Source of the DNA: VAZQ01 sp035293945
Lineage (GTDB): Bacteria > Pseudomonadota > Alphaproteobacteria > Rhizobiales > Xanthobacteraceae
Length of the DNA: 64,000 nt
Direction: 5' to 3'
Assembly: GCA_035293945.1 (NCBI GenBank)
Contig: DATGLV010000002.1
Location: 186,001 to 250,000 of the forward strand
This document shows positions 39,298-46,637 of the stretch, piece by piece; positions within the stretch are counted from its first letter, which is position 1, and the number at the start of each line of letters is the position of its first letter. The position numbers were made by a program, and so were the translations under genes. The notes under the pieces are model-generated. The model was not told where the DNA came from. It did not search any database and was given only the letters and a program-made list of their open reading frames with translations.

Positions 39298-40899
39298 TCA
39301 GGCGCGGCGCAATATCCGCGGCTTCGTGTTGGCTGCCGCGGACCAATCGCTCAGCTCATGGCACAGCGCCTCGATCGCGCGCCCCCAGTCGCCGAATGCG
39401 TGCTGGCGGAACAGGCGCGCGGTCGGGTACCAGGGGCTGTCGGAGCGCCCGCGCAGCCAGCGAAAATCCGCGCCATAGGGCAGCAGCAGGAAAAGCGGCT
39501 TGCCTATGGCGCCGGCAAGATGCGCAACCGCGGTGTCGACTGCAATCACCGCATCGAGCGGCGCGATGGCGGTGGCGGTGGCGGCGAAATCAGCAAATGG
39601 CCCGGCGAGCGAAAGCTGCGGAAGGGCGTGCGCGAGCTCGGCATCGCCGGCGCTGATCTCCTGCTGGAGACCGGTAAATTCAATCTGCGGCAAATCAAAC
39701 AGCGGCCGCAGCTTGGCGAGCTGCAGCGATCGATTGAGGTCGTTCTTGTGCAAGGGATCGCCCGCCCAGGCGATACCGATCCGCAGTGGCCGGCCCGGCG
39801 CGCGATCATCGGCAGGCGGAGCGGCTTGCGCTTTCTCGGCCGGCGGCGCGAGATAAGGGATGTCGGCCGGGATCGTGGAAAGCGTCGTGCGCAACGCGAG
39901 TGGCAGGCTCATCAGCGGGCACTGCAGATCGAATTCCGGCAGTGGCCGGCCATGCGCGACAACCTCGACTGGCAGCGATGCCGCCAGAAGACGCGCCAAA
40001 ACCGCCTGAACCTCGAGGACAACCCGCGCGCCGAGCGCCGCCACACGCGGAGCGTAGCGGACGAACTGGATCGTGTCGCCATAGCCCTGCTCCGCATAGA
40101 GCAGGATGGTCTTGCCGGCGAGCGGCCGATCCCCGAGCCACAAAGGCCGCGCGAGCTTGCGGCGGTGGGCCGCGAAGGCGGCCGTCGCCCAGCGGTGCTC
40201 ATAGGCCTCCCAGCCGGCCGCAAAGTCTCCCAACGTCAGGCGGATCAGGCTTTCCACGAAGCGCGCTTCGGCAAAATCCGGCGTGCAGGCCCGCGCGCGG
40301 CTCACATCCATCAGCGCCTCGCGCGGGCAATCGATCCTCCGCAACGCAATCGCCCGGTTGGTGAGGAGCCGCGCATGCTTGGGAGCGATCCTCAATCCGG
40401 CATCGAAGCTTGCAATCGCCTCATGCACGCGATTGAGCTTGAGCAGGGCGTTGCCCCGATTGCCGAACGCACCGACATGGTCGGGGCAAAGCGCCAGCGC
40501 ACGGTCAAAGCTCGCAAGCGCTTCGGCGATGCGATCGATGCGCAGCCAGGCGACGCCCAAGCCATTGTGCGTGTCCGCATCCTCCGGTGCGATCCGGCAT
40601 GCGGCCTCATAGCAGGGAACCGCGTCTTGGGCTCGCCCCGCTGCCAGGAGCACCAGACCCAAATCACCTTGTGCATCTGCCCGGCACGGGTCGAGCGCCA
40701 AGGCAGCACGCAGGAGCTTTTCGGCGCGCTCGAGCCTCCCGCGCTGATAGTGGAGCATGGCGGTGAGATGGAGCGCATCGAAATGCCGCGGGTCGCGGCG
40801 CAGGATCTCGGCATAGAGCTGCTCCGCCGCGTCGAGCTCGCCCGCTTCATGCAGGCGGCGAGCACGACGGAATCGCGGCGAGAGCTGTGAAGGTCGCAT
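39298..40899 (-). CDS. TPR protein with C-terminal GT-B glycosyltransferase-like domain
   Basis: 533 residues from the ATG at 40899; a TTG at 40917 is also possible. Residues about 10-215 hold six TPR units (AEQLYAEILRRDPRHFDALHL, ADTHNGLGVAWLRIDRIAEAL and so on). The rest is a domain with LLYAEQGYGDTIQFVRYAP, RIGIAWAGDPLHKNDLNRSL, DAVIAVDTAVAHLAGAIGKP and DSPWYPTARLFRQ, a pattern resembling heptosyltransferase/GT9 and O-GlcNAc transferase folds. It is a paralogue of the proteins at 51071 and 52765. A role in glycosylating flagellar proteins is inferred from the location. A CtrA-like box lies about 73 bases upstream. Confidence 0.8.
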   Translation of the reverse strand: MRPSQLSPRFRRARRLHEAGELDAAEQLYAEILRRDPRHFDALHLTAMLHYQRGRLERAEKLLRAALALDPCRADAQGDLGLVLLAAGRAQDAVPCYEAACRIAPEDADTHNGLGVAWLRIDRIAEALASFDRALALCPDHVGAFGNRGNALLKLNRVHEAIASFDAGLRIAPKHARLLTNRAIALRRIDCPREALMDVSRARACTPDFAEARFVESLIRLTLGDFAAGWEAYEHRWATAAFAAHRRKLARPLWLGDRPLAGKTILLYAEQGYGDTIQFVRYAPRVAALGARVVLEVQAVLARLLAASLPVEVVAHGRPLPEFDLQCPLMSLPLALRTTLSTIPADIPYLAPPAEKAQAAPPADDRAPGRPLRIGIAWAGDPLHKNDLNRSLQLAKLRPLFDLPQIEFTGLQQEISAGDAELAHALPQLSLAGPFADFAATATAIAPLDAVIAVDTAVAHLAGAIGKPLFLLLPYGADFRWLRGRSDSPWYPTARLFRQHAFGDWGRAIEALCHELSDWSAAANTKPRILRRA

Positions 40900-40971
40900 G
40901 CACAGGCCCGTGCACAAGCCCGCTGTATTCGTGGCCGGCTTTGTTTCCTAACGAGCGGTAAACAGCCATGG

Positions 40972-40986
40972 TAAACGAACGGTTAA
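40972..40986. promoter_or_regulatory. CtrA-like box with one mismatch
   Basis: TAAACGAACGGTTAA differs from TTAA-N7-TTAA at one base. A second, weaker element (CTAA-N7-TAAA, 40948-40962) sits beside it. Both are upstream of the TPR/glycosyltransferase gene starting at 40899. Confidence 0.45.
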
Positions 40987-41069
40987 CCGTCGCCGCCTCC
41001 CCTTGGGACATCGACCAAGCGGACGTTGATGGCGGCGGATATTGAAGGCGCGGAAGTGAACGCGCGATC

Positions 41070-42677
41070 TTGGGGTGCTTCTTGCGTAAGCAAAGTCAGG
41101 TCATCATCGTCGGCGGCGGTCCGGTCGGCGTCGGGCTTGCGGTCGATCTCGGGCTGCGCGGCGTGTCCTGCACGCTGGTGGAGCGGCGCATCGGCATGCA
41201 CAAGATCCCGAAAGGACAGAACCTCGCCCAGCGTACACTCGAGCGGTTCTACTTTTGGGGCTGCGTCGACGAATTGCGTGCGCAGCGCCTCTTGCCGCCC
41301 GAGGTGCCGGCAGCCGGCGTCACCGCCTATAAGAGCCTCATGAGCGAGTATTGGCACATCTTCGCGGGACGGGAGAGCGTCAACGAATTCTATTTCCAAA
41401 AGAACGACCGCATGCCGCAGTATCTCCTGGAGAACGTGCTGCGGCGCAAGATGGCGAGCTTGGCCCAGGTCGAGGCGCATTTCGGCTGGACTGCACGATC
41501 GGTCACGGTGGAGCGGGACGGCGTTCGTGTCGCCATCGCGCCCGAGGGCAGCGACGGGCCTGAGACGGTTCTGGAAGCCGAATATGTGGTCGGTTGCGAC
41601 GGCGGCCATTCCATCGTGCGCGAGCAGGCCGGTATCAGCCGCGAGGGCGAAGATTTCGATCAGCTGATGATGCTCGCGGTGTTTCGCTCGCGCGAGCTGA
41701 CTGAAGGCTTGGCCAAGCGCTTCCCGCTGCAATCGACCTACCGGGTCTTGGATCCGGCGCTCAACGGCTATTGGCAATTCTTCGGGCGCATCGACCCGGA
41801 GGAAGGCTGGTTCTTCCACGCGCCAGTGCCCGCCGATACCGCACGCGACAACTTCGATTTCGCGGCTCTGCTGCATAATGTCGCCGGCTTCAAGTTCGCG
41901 TGTGAGTTTGATCACGTCGGCTTCTGGGACCTGCGAGTGGCCGTGGCCGAACGCTATCGTGCCGGCCGCGCCTTCATTGCCGGCGACGCAGCGCACTCGC
42001 ATCCACCCTACGGCGGCTTCGGGTTGAATAACGGCCTCGAGGACGTGGCCAATCTCGGCTGGAAGCTTGCTGCCCGGCTCAACGGCTGGGGCGGCGAAGA
42101 CCTGCTTGATTCCTACGATACGGAGCGGCGCCCGGTGTTCCGCGAGATCGGCGATAAGTTCATTGCGGCGCGCATGAGCTGGGAGGGCGAGCTCATCAAT
42201 CGTCATGACCCCGACCGCGAGCCCGAGGCCTTCCGCCGCGACTGGGAAGAGCTCAAGACCGGCAGTGGCCCAATCATTCTCAATTATGAGCCGAACTATG
42301 AAGGCTCAGGCGTGGTTTTCGGTCCCAAAGGCGGCGTCAGCCGGGCCCGCGGCGACTACATGGTGCGGGCGCGCGCGGGCCATCATCTGGCGCCACGCAG
42401 CCTGAGCTCTGGGCGCAATGTCTTTGAGGAGCTGGGCGACGGCTTTGCCTTGCTGGCTTTCGGAGCGGAGGACGATGCCGTCGCCGCGTTCGCGGCATCG
42501 GCTGCGGCGCGCAGGCTCCCGCTCAAGATCATTCGCGATACGCTGGCCGGCGGCCGCGAGGATTATGCGGCGCCGCTGGTGTTGGTGCGTCCCGACCAGT
42601 ACGTCGTCTGGGCCGGCGATGCTGCTTCCGGCAATGCCGACGCGGTGATGCGCCGGGCGAGCGGACAGGCGCACTGA
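41070..42677 (+). CDS. FAD-dependent aromatic monooxygenase
   Basis: 535 residues. The FAD-binding GxGxxG motif is VIIVGGGPVGVGLAVDLGLRG near the N-terminus (in VGGGPVGVG), the DG motif is VVGCDGGHSIVREQAG, and the second FAD motif is AFIAGDAAHSHPPYGGFGLN. This identifies the class A flavin monooxygenases that hydroxylate phenols with NAD(P)H and oxygen. The start is uncertain: no in-frame ATG exists near the N-terminus, and TTG at 41070 or 41082 (GGGG 7 bases upstream) are the candidates. It is a metabolic gene inserted among flagellar genes. The substrate is unknown. Confidence 0.88.
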   Translation: MGCFLRKQSQVIIVGGGPVGVGLAVDLGLRGVSCTLVERRIGMHKIPKGQNLAQRTLERFYFWGCVDELRAQRLLPPEVPAAGVTAYKSLMSEYWHIFAGRESVNEFYFQKNDRMPQYLLENVLRRKMASLAQVEAHFGWTARSVTVERDGVRVAIAPEGSDGPETVLEAEYVVGCDGGHSIVREQAGISREGEDFDQLMMLAVFRSRELTEGLAKRFPLQSTYRVLDPALNGYWQFFGRIDPEEGWFFHAPVPADTARDNFDFAALLHNVAGFKFACEFDHVGFWDLRVAVAERYRAGRAFIAGDAAHSHPPYGGFGLNNGLEDVANLGWKLAARLNGWGGEDLLDSYDTERRPVFREIGDKFIAARMSWEGELINRHDPDREPEAFRRDWEELKTGSGPIILNYEPNYEGSGVVFGPKGGVSRARGDYMVRARAGHHLAPRSLSSGRNVFEELGDGFALLAFGAEDDAVAAFAASAAARRLPLKIIRDTLAGGREDYAAPLVLVRPDQYVVWAGDAASGNADAVMRRASGQAH

Positions 42678-42757
42678 GCAGGCGAGTTCGCGCCTCGATT
42701 TGGGCGGCGCGACTCAGCTCAGAGCTTGTGAAGAAACACCCGCCTCCGCTCACGCCC

Positions 42758-42837
42758 CGCGGAAGCGGGTTTCCAGCAAAGTAAAGTACTAGCTCCCGCT
42801 TCCGCGCCGACGAGCGGGAAATCGCAGCCGCGATTTC
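42758..42837. terminator. Two hairpins between convergent monooxygenase and dksA genes
   Basis: A 12 bp perfect inverted repeat (42758-42769 with 42795-42806, CGCGGAAGCGGG arm) is followed by an 8 bp perfect stem (42818-42825 with 42830-42837, GAAATCGC arm, 4-base loop). The second ends in a T-rich run on the plus strand and is 21 bases past the dksA stop on the minus strand, so it can serve both genes. Confidence 0.6.
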
Positions 42838-42858
42838 TTCGGACGCTCTCAGCCGCGC

Positions 42859-43344
42859 TCAATCGTCGCGATAAACCCGTTCGCGCCGCTCGTGCCTCTC
42901 CTGCGCCTCGATCGAGAGTGTGGCGATCGGGCGAGCCTCCAGCCTTCTCAACGAGATCGGCTCGCCGGTCTCCTCGCAATAGCCGTAGGTGCCGTCCTCG
43001 AGCCGCTGCAGGGCGGCGTCGATCTTGGCGATCAGCTTGCGCTGTCGGTCGCGGGCGCGCAACTCGATTGCCCGGTCCGTCTCCGAGGAGGCGCGGTCGG
43101 CCAGATCAGGATGATTTTGATTCTCGTCCTGAAGATGCTGGAGCGTCTCCTTGGCTTCCTTGAGGATCTCTTCCTTCCAAGCTAGCAGCTTGTCACGGAA
43201 ATACTCCCGCTGGCGTTCATTCATGAACGGCTCTTTGTCGGAAGGTCGATAGTTCTTGTTCTTGTTCTTGTTCTTGTCCAGCAGCGCCACGGTATTTTTG
43301 TCCAACAGCGCCACCGCACTGTTCTTGCTCTTCTCCGAACGCAT
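42859..43344 (-). CDS. dksA: RNA polymerase-binding transcription factor DksA
   Basis: 161 residues from the ATG at 43344; an upstream extension in the open frame lacks similarity. From residue 41 (MNERQREYFRDKLLAWKEEIL) it matches alphaproteobacterial DksA closely, with coiled coil (ASSETDRAIELRARDRQRKLI) and the C-terminal finger (GTYGYCEETGEPISLRRLEARP). Only one Cys is present there, so the classic four-Cys zinc site is absent. DksA acts with ppGpp on RNA polymerase. The N-terminal 40 residues are odd: two copies of VALLDKN followed by a KNKNKNK run encoded by a hexanucleotide repeat. Confidence 0.93.
   Translation of the reverse strand: MRSEKSKNSAVALLDKNTVALLDKNKNKNKNYRPSDKEPFMNERQREYFRDKLLAWKEEILKEAKETLQHLQDENQNHPDLADRASSETDRAIELRARDRQRKLIAKIDAALQRLEDGTYGYCEETGEPISLRRLEARPIATLSIEAQERHERRERVYRDD
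43253..43276. repeat. Hexanucleotide repeat inside dksA
   Basis: Four perfect tandem copies of TTCTTG encode the Lys-Asn run near the DksA N-terminus. The frame is preserved if whole units are gained or lost. Confidence 0.8.
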
Positions 43345-43516
43345 AAGAACCCCGTGCCATAAGCGAGCCCTCCTGCTCGCGGGCGCCCTTATATAGGCCC
43401 GCCTGCGTACCGACAATCGCGTTTAATGAGCTCGTGCAGGGCGCCCGCTGTACCGCAGTGCAGTATGGGGGGGTGCGCGGGTTAAGGTTTCGCGCGAGGT
43501 TTCGGGTACAATGATA

Positions 43517-43927
43517 TTATCGGGAGGTCATCTTGGCGATCTCGACCTCGACCCTGAGCTCGATTTCAGCGAGCACGGCGTTGAGCTCGCCCTCACCCGA
43601 ATCCAGCTGGAGTTGCGCGGCGGCCGACCTGAGCTTGGCGAGGATTGCGGGCGGCAGGATGCCGCCCAACAGCCCGATCTTGAGCTCCTCAAGAGCATCA
43701 AGCGCGACCCGGCCCCGCTGCACCGCACGCTTGCGCCGCATCAGCGGGTCCTCGACCCCCTGCAGCGCGATCAGCGCGTCGATCCCGCCGACCATGCGGG
43801 GACCTCCGGCCGGAGCCGAGGCGCGCGGGGCGGCGTCGCCTTCGACCGCAAAGCCCGAGCCCGTCGTGCGCCGCGCCACAGGTGAAGTTGAAGCCAGATT
43901 GGTCGAGCTCGGTGCCGAAATGCGCAT
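43517..43927 (-). CDS. fliX: Flagellar assembly regulator FliX
   Basis: 136 residues. It begins MRISAPSS, has a Ser/Ala/Pro-rich first third and then a helical part with GGIDALIALQGVEDPLMRRKRAVQRGRVALDALEELKIGLLGG (in pieces), matching FliX. In Caulobacter FliX couples basal body assembly to the sigma-54 activator FlbD. A near-consensus CtrA box lies 61 bases upstream and flgI diverges from it. No flbD is in the window. Confidence 0.88.
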   Translation of the reverse strand: MRISAPSSTNLASTSPVARRTTGSGFAVEGDAAPRASAPAGGPRMVGGIDALIALQGVEDPLMRRKRAVQRGRVALDALEELKIGLLGGILPPAILAKLRSAAAQLQLDSGEGELNAVLAEIELRVEVEIAKMTSR

Positions 43928-43987
43928 CGATGATGCCTTCAGTCCGAGCCGCCCCGGCTCGGCCCCTCATCATTCGGCCCATCATGG

Positions 43988-44002
43988 TTAACGAGCCGTA
44001 AA
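43988..44002. promoter_or_regulatory. CtrA-like box with one mismatch before fliX
   Basis: TTAACGAGCCGTAAA matches TTAA-N7-TTAA except one base. It is 61 bases upstream of the fliX ATG on the minus strand. The same 15 bases occur exactly at 57297-57311. Confidence 0.5.
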
Positions 44003-44116
44003 CAGCCCGGCAAAATCTGCCGCACCCGGCAAGGAATCCCACTGCCGGGCTTCGAACGGCGCCAAATCGCGACGGATATCCCTGCAATTTGAGTACGTTA
44101 TCGGCGCACACCCGAG

Positions 44117-44131
44117 TGGCACGCAATTCGC
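44117..44131 (+). promoter_or_regulatory. Sigma-54-like -24/-12 element before flgI
   Basis: TGGCACGCAATTCGC has GG and GC 12 bases apart and one mismatch to TGGCACG-N4-TTGC. It is 40 bases upstream of the flgI ATG, a good distance for a promoter. Confidence 0.65.
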
Positions 44132-44170
44132 TCATCAGCGGCTGGTCCGAACTCATTATTGGGGAGCAAT

Positions 44171-45280
44171 ATGACGAGGACGTTTCGCGGCGCACTCGCC
44201 GCGGCCTTTCTGTCGATTTACGCCACCGCACCTGCCGTGGCGACCTCGCGCATCAAGGACCTCGCCAATATCGAGGGCGTGCGCCAGAACCAGTTGATCG
44301 GCTACGGGCTGGTCGTCGGTCTCAATGGCACCGGCGACACGCTGAACAACATCCCGTTCACCAAGCAATCGCTGCAAGCGATGCTGGAGCGGCTCGGTGT
44401 CAACGTCCGGGGCCAAACCATGCGTACCGGCAATGTGGCCGCCGTCATGGTCACCGCCAACCTGCCGCCATTCGGCACCCAGGGCACGCGCATCGATGTG
44501 ACGGTCTCGGCTTTGGGCGATTCCAAGAGCCTGCAGGGCGGCACGCTCCTGGTCACCCCGCTGATGGGCGCGGACGGCAACGTCTATGCGGTCGCCCAGG
44601 GTTCGCTCGCGATCGGCGGATTTGAGGCGCAGGGCGATGCCGCCAAGATCGTGCGTGGGGTGCCTACCGTGGGGCGGATCGCCAACGGGGCCATCATCGA
44701 GCGGGAGATCGAGTTCGCGCTGAACAAGCTCAACACGGTGCGCCTGGCGCTGCGCAACGCCGACTTCACCACCGCCAAGCGGATCGCCTCGGCGGTCAAT
44801 GACTATATCGGGGGGCCGGTCGCGGAGCCGCTCGATCCCTCGACGGTGCAGATTTCGCTGCCGCAGAAGTCGACCGGCAACGTGGTCGCGCTGCTGACCG
44901 AGATCGAGCAGCTGCAGGTTGATCCGGATCTTGCCGCCAAGGTGATCATCGACGAGCGCTCCGGCATCATCGTGCTCGGCCGCGACGTGCGCGTGTCGAC
45001 CGTAGCGGTGGCGCAGGGCAATCTCACGGTCACCATCTCCGAGGCGCCGCAGGTGAGCCAGCCGCAGCCTCTGGCACGCGGCCAGACCGTGGTTACGCCG
45101 CGCTCTCGCGTCGGCGTCACCGAGGACGGCAAGGGGCTGGCCCTGGTGCGCGAGGGCGTCTCGCTGCAGCAATTGGTCGACGGCCTCAACGCGCTCGGCA
45201 TCGGCCCGCGCGATCTCATCGCTATCCTGCAGGCGATCAAGGCCGCCGGCGCCATCCAGGCCGACATCGAGGTGATGTGA
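44171..45280 (+). CDS. flgI: Flagellar P-ring protein FlgI
   Basis: 369 residues from the ATG at 44171, with GGGGAG 6 bases upstream, and a signal peptide (AAAFLSIYATAPAVA). Signatures are RIKDLANIEGVRQNQLIGYGLVVGLNGTGD (in pieces), MLERLGVN, and the C-terminal LVREGVSLQQLVDGLNALGIGPRDLIAILQAIKAAGA (in pieces). FlgI builds the periplasmic P ring. A sigma-54-like promoter sits directly upstream. The stop touches the start of the rod-binding gene (TGATG). Confidence 0.98.
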   Translation: MTRTFRGALAAAFLSIYATAPAVATSRIKDLANIEGVRQNQLIGYGLVVGLNGTGDTLNNIPFTKQSLQAMLERLGVNVRGQTMRTGNVAAVMVTANLPPFGTQGTRIDVTVSALGDSKSLQGGTLLVTPLMGADGNVYAVAQGSLAIGGFEAQGDAAKIVRGVPTVGRIANGAIIEREIEFALNKLNTVRLALRNADFTTAKRIASAVNDYIGGPVAEPLDPSTVQISLPQKSTGNVVALLTEIEQLQVDPDLAAKVIIDERSGIIVLGRDVRVSTVAVAQGNLTVTISEAPQVSQPQPLARGQTVVTPRSRVGVTEDGKGLALVREGVSLQQLVDGLNALGIGPRDLIAILQAIKAAGAIQADIEVM

Positions 45281-45675
45281 TGAGCGCGCTGCCCACCTTC
45301 GCCCTGCCCTCGCTGGCTGCCCCGGCCGCTGCTGCATTCGCCCGCGGCACCTCGATCAATAGCGCGGCCGGCGGAAGCTCACATGCGGCTTCCGCCCCCA
45401 ACAGCAAAGCACGGACGGCGGCGGTGAATTTCGAGGCGCAGTTCCTCAACGCGATGTTCAGCCAGATGGAGACCGGCATCGACGGGGACGGTCCATTCGG
45501 GGGCGGGCCGGCGGTCGGCGTATGGCGCTCCTTTTTGACCGACCAATACGCCAGGAGCTTCGCGCAGGCCGGCGGCATCGGCATTGCCGATAAGGTCTAT
45601 CACGCCCTGCTGGCGCAACAGGAAGCGCCCGCTGCTGTGGCCTCGAATGCGAACGCCGGCAGCTCTCGGCAATAG
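45280..45675 (+). CDS. flgJ: FlgJ-type rod-binding protein without muramidase domain
   Basis: 131 residues from ATG 45280; a GTG one codon earlier is also possible. It contains only the N-terminal rod-binding domain of FlgJ: NFEAQFLNAMFSQMETGIDGDGPFGGGPAVGVWRSFLTDQYARSFAQAGGIGIADKVY (seen in pieces). As in most alphaproteobacteria the C-terminal peptidoglycan hydrolase is absent, so another enzyme must open the wall for the rod. The coupled start after flgI supports the call. Confidence 0.85.
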   Translation: MSALPTFALPSLAAPAAAAFARGTSINSAAGGSSHAASAPNSKARTAAVNFEAQFLNAMFSQMETGIDGDGPFGGGPAVGVWRSFLTDQYARSFAQAGGIGIADKVYHALLAQQEAPAAVASNANAGSSRQ

Positions 45676-45853
45676 GTGGATGAAACGGGTTGTTAACTAG
45701 CAGCCAGATAATCTGCTCCTAAGCTCCGGCGCAATTCACGAAATCCTAACCGATCGTAACCCGGCGTCCGACAATTCGAAGGAACGCCCGGAGCAATCGT
45801 CAACCAACAACTGCGAACGCGCCTCTACAAGACAGCAAGCAGACGCCAGGCAC

Positions 45854-46336
45854 ATGCAAAAGACGCCACCCGCCGAACGCGCCGCATCCCAACCGATCGG
45901 CCCACCTCCGGACGCGCAGAACGCGCTTCTTCGCCTCACGGAGATCATGGACGGACTTGAAGCCATCGTGGTGGAGGAGACCGCGCTGGTGCGCGCCGGC
46001 AAGCTCAAGAGTGCAAGCCTGCTCATGCCCAAGAAGACGGAGCTCTCCAATCTTTATTTCAAGACAGTGGAGCAGCTCAGGGCGCAAAAGCTCATGAGCC
46101 GCGCGGTGCCGCAGGAAGCGAGCGCGCTGGCGCGCCGGCACGAAAAGCTGCACGCCACGCTCAAGACCAACCTGATGGTGCTGGCGACCGCGCACGCAGT
46201 CTCGGAAGGGATCATGCGTCGGCTTTCCGGCGACCTCGCCCGCAAAGCCTGCCCGGGCGTCTACGGCGCCTCAGGGCGGACCGTGGCGCCAGACCCGAGG
46301 CGAGCGCCGCCGCTGGCGTTGAGCCGAACACTTTGA
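45854..46336 (+). CDS. FlgN-like flagellar protein
   Basis: 160 residues, almost entirely helical in appearance: LLRLTEIMDGLEAIVVEETALVRAGKLKSASLLMPKKTELSNLYFKTVEQL (seen in pieces) and then HEKLHATLKTNLMVLATAHAVSEGIMRRL. The pattern fits FlgN-type chaperones that bind hook-filament junction proteins, and the position after flgI-flgJ fits too. The last 25 residues are Pro/Arg-rich and not conserved-looking. A gap of 178 bases separates it from flgJ. Confidence 0.65.
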   Translation: MQKTPPAERAASQPIGPPPDAQNALLRLTEIMDGLEAIVVEETALVRAGKLKSASLLMPKKTELSNLYFKTVEQLRAQKLMSRAVPQEASALARRHEKLHATLKTNLMVLATAHAVSEGIMRRLSGDLARKACPGVYGASGRTVAPDPRRAPPLALSRTL

Positions 46337-46390
46337 AAGCCGCGGCGCCGGCCGCCGGAAAGGAAATCTTGTCCATGGGGCTAGTCCTGG

Positions 46391-46532
46391 GTCGCCGGCG
46401 GCGCGGGCTCCTTGGGCTCGCATCTCTGCCTACGTCTGCTCGAGCGCGGGGACGAAGCGCTCTGCGTCAACGATTTCTTCGCCGGCAGCGCGGATAGTGC
46501 CGCGTATGTCGGCTCCAACGCGCGCCAGGAAC
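46391..46532 (+). pseudogene. Fragment of an NAD-dependent sugar epimerase/decarboxylase
   Basis: In one plus-strand frame the bases read VAGGAGSLGSHLCLRLLERG, then DEALCVNDFFAGSADSAAY. This is the N-terminal Rossmann fold of extended SDRs such as UDP-glucuronate decarboxylase (GGAGFLGSHLC and a D-N-F-x-TG loop). The start is lost by a frame change (a stop lies three codons before), and nothing of the remaining 270 or so residues follows. It fills most of the gap 46337-46637 before the glycosyltransferase gene and points to a lost nucleotide-sugar gene. Confidence 0.6.
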
Positions 46533-46637
46533 AAAGAGCGGCAAGCGGCGACGCCGGGGACCGACGGTGTGCACGATCGATCTGCAGCGCCGTTGCCGAA
46601 AACGGCTTGAAGGAAGAGCTTCGAAGCGGAGACAGCA

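Noticed and set aside
45744..45760. CTAACCGATCGTAAC as a CtrA-like site before the FlgN-like gene
   Set aside because: It has too many mismatches in the half-sites to separate from chance.
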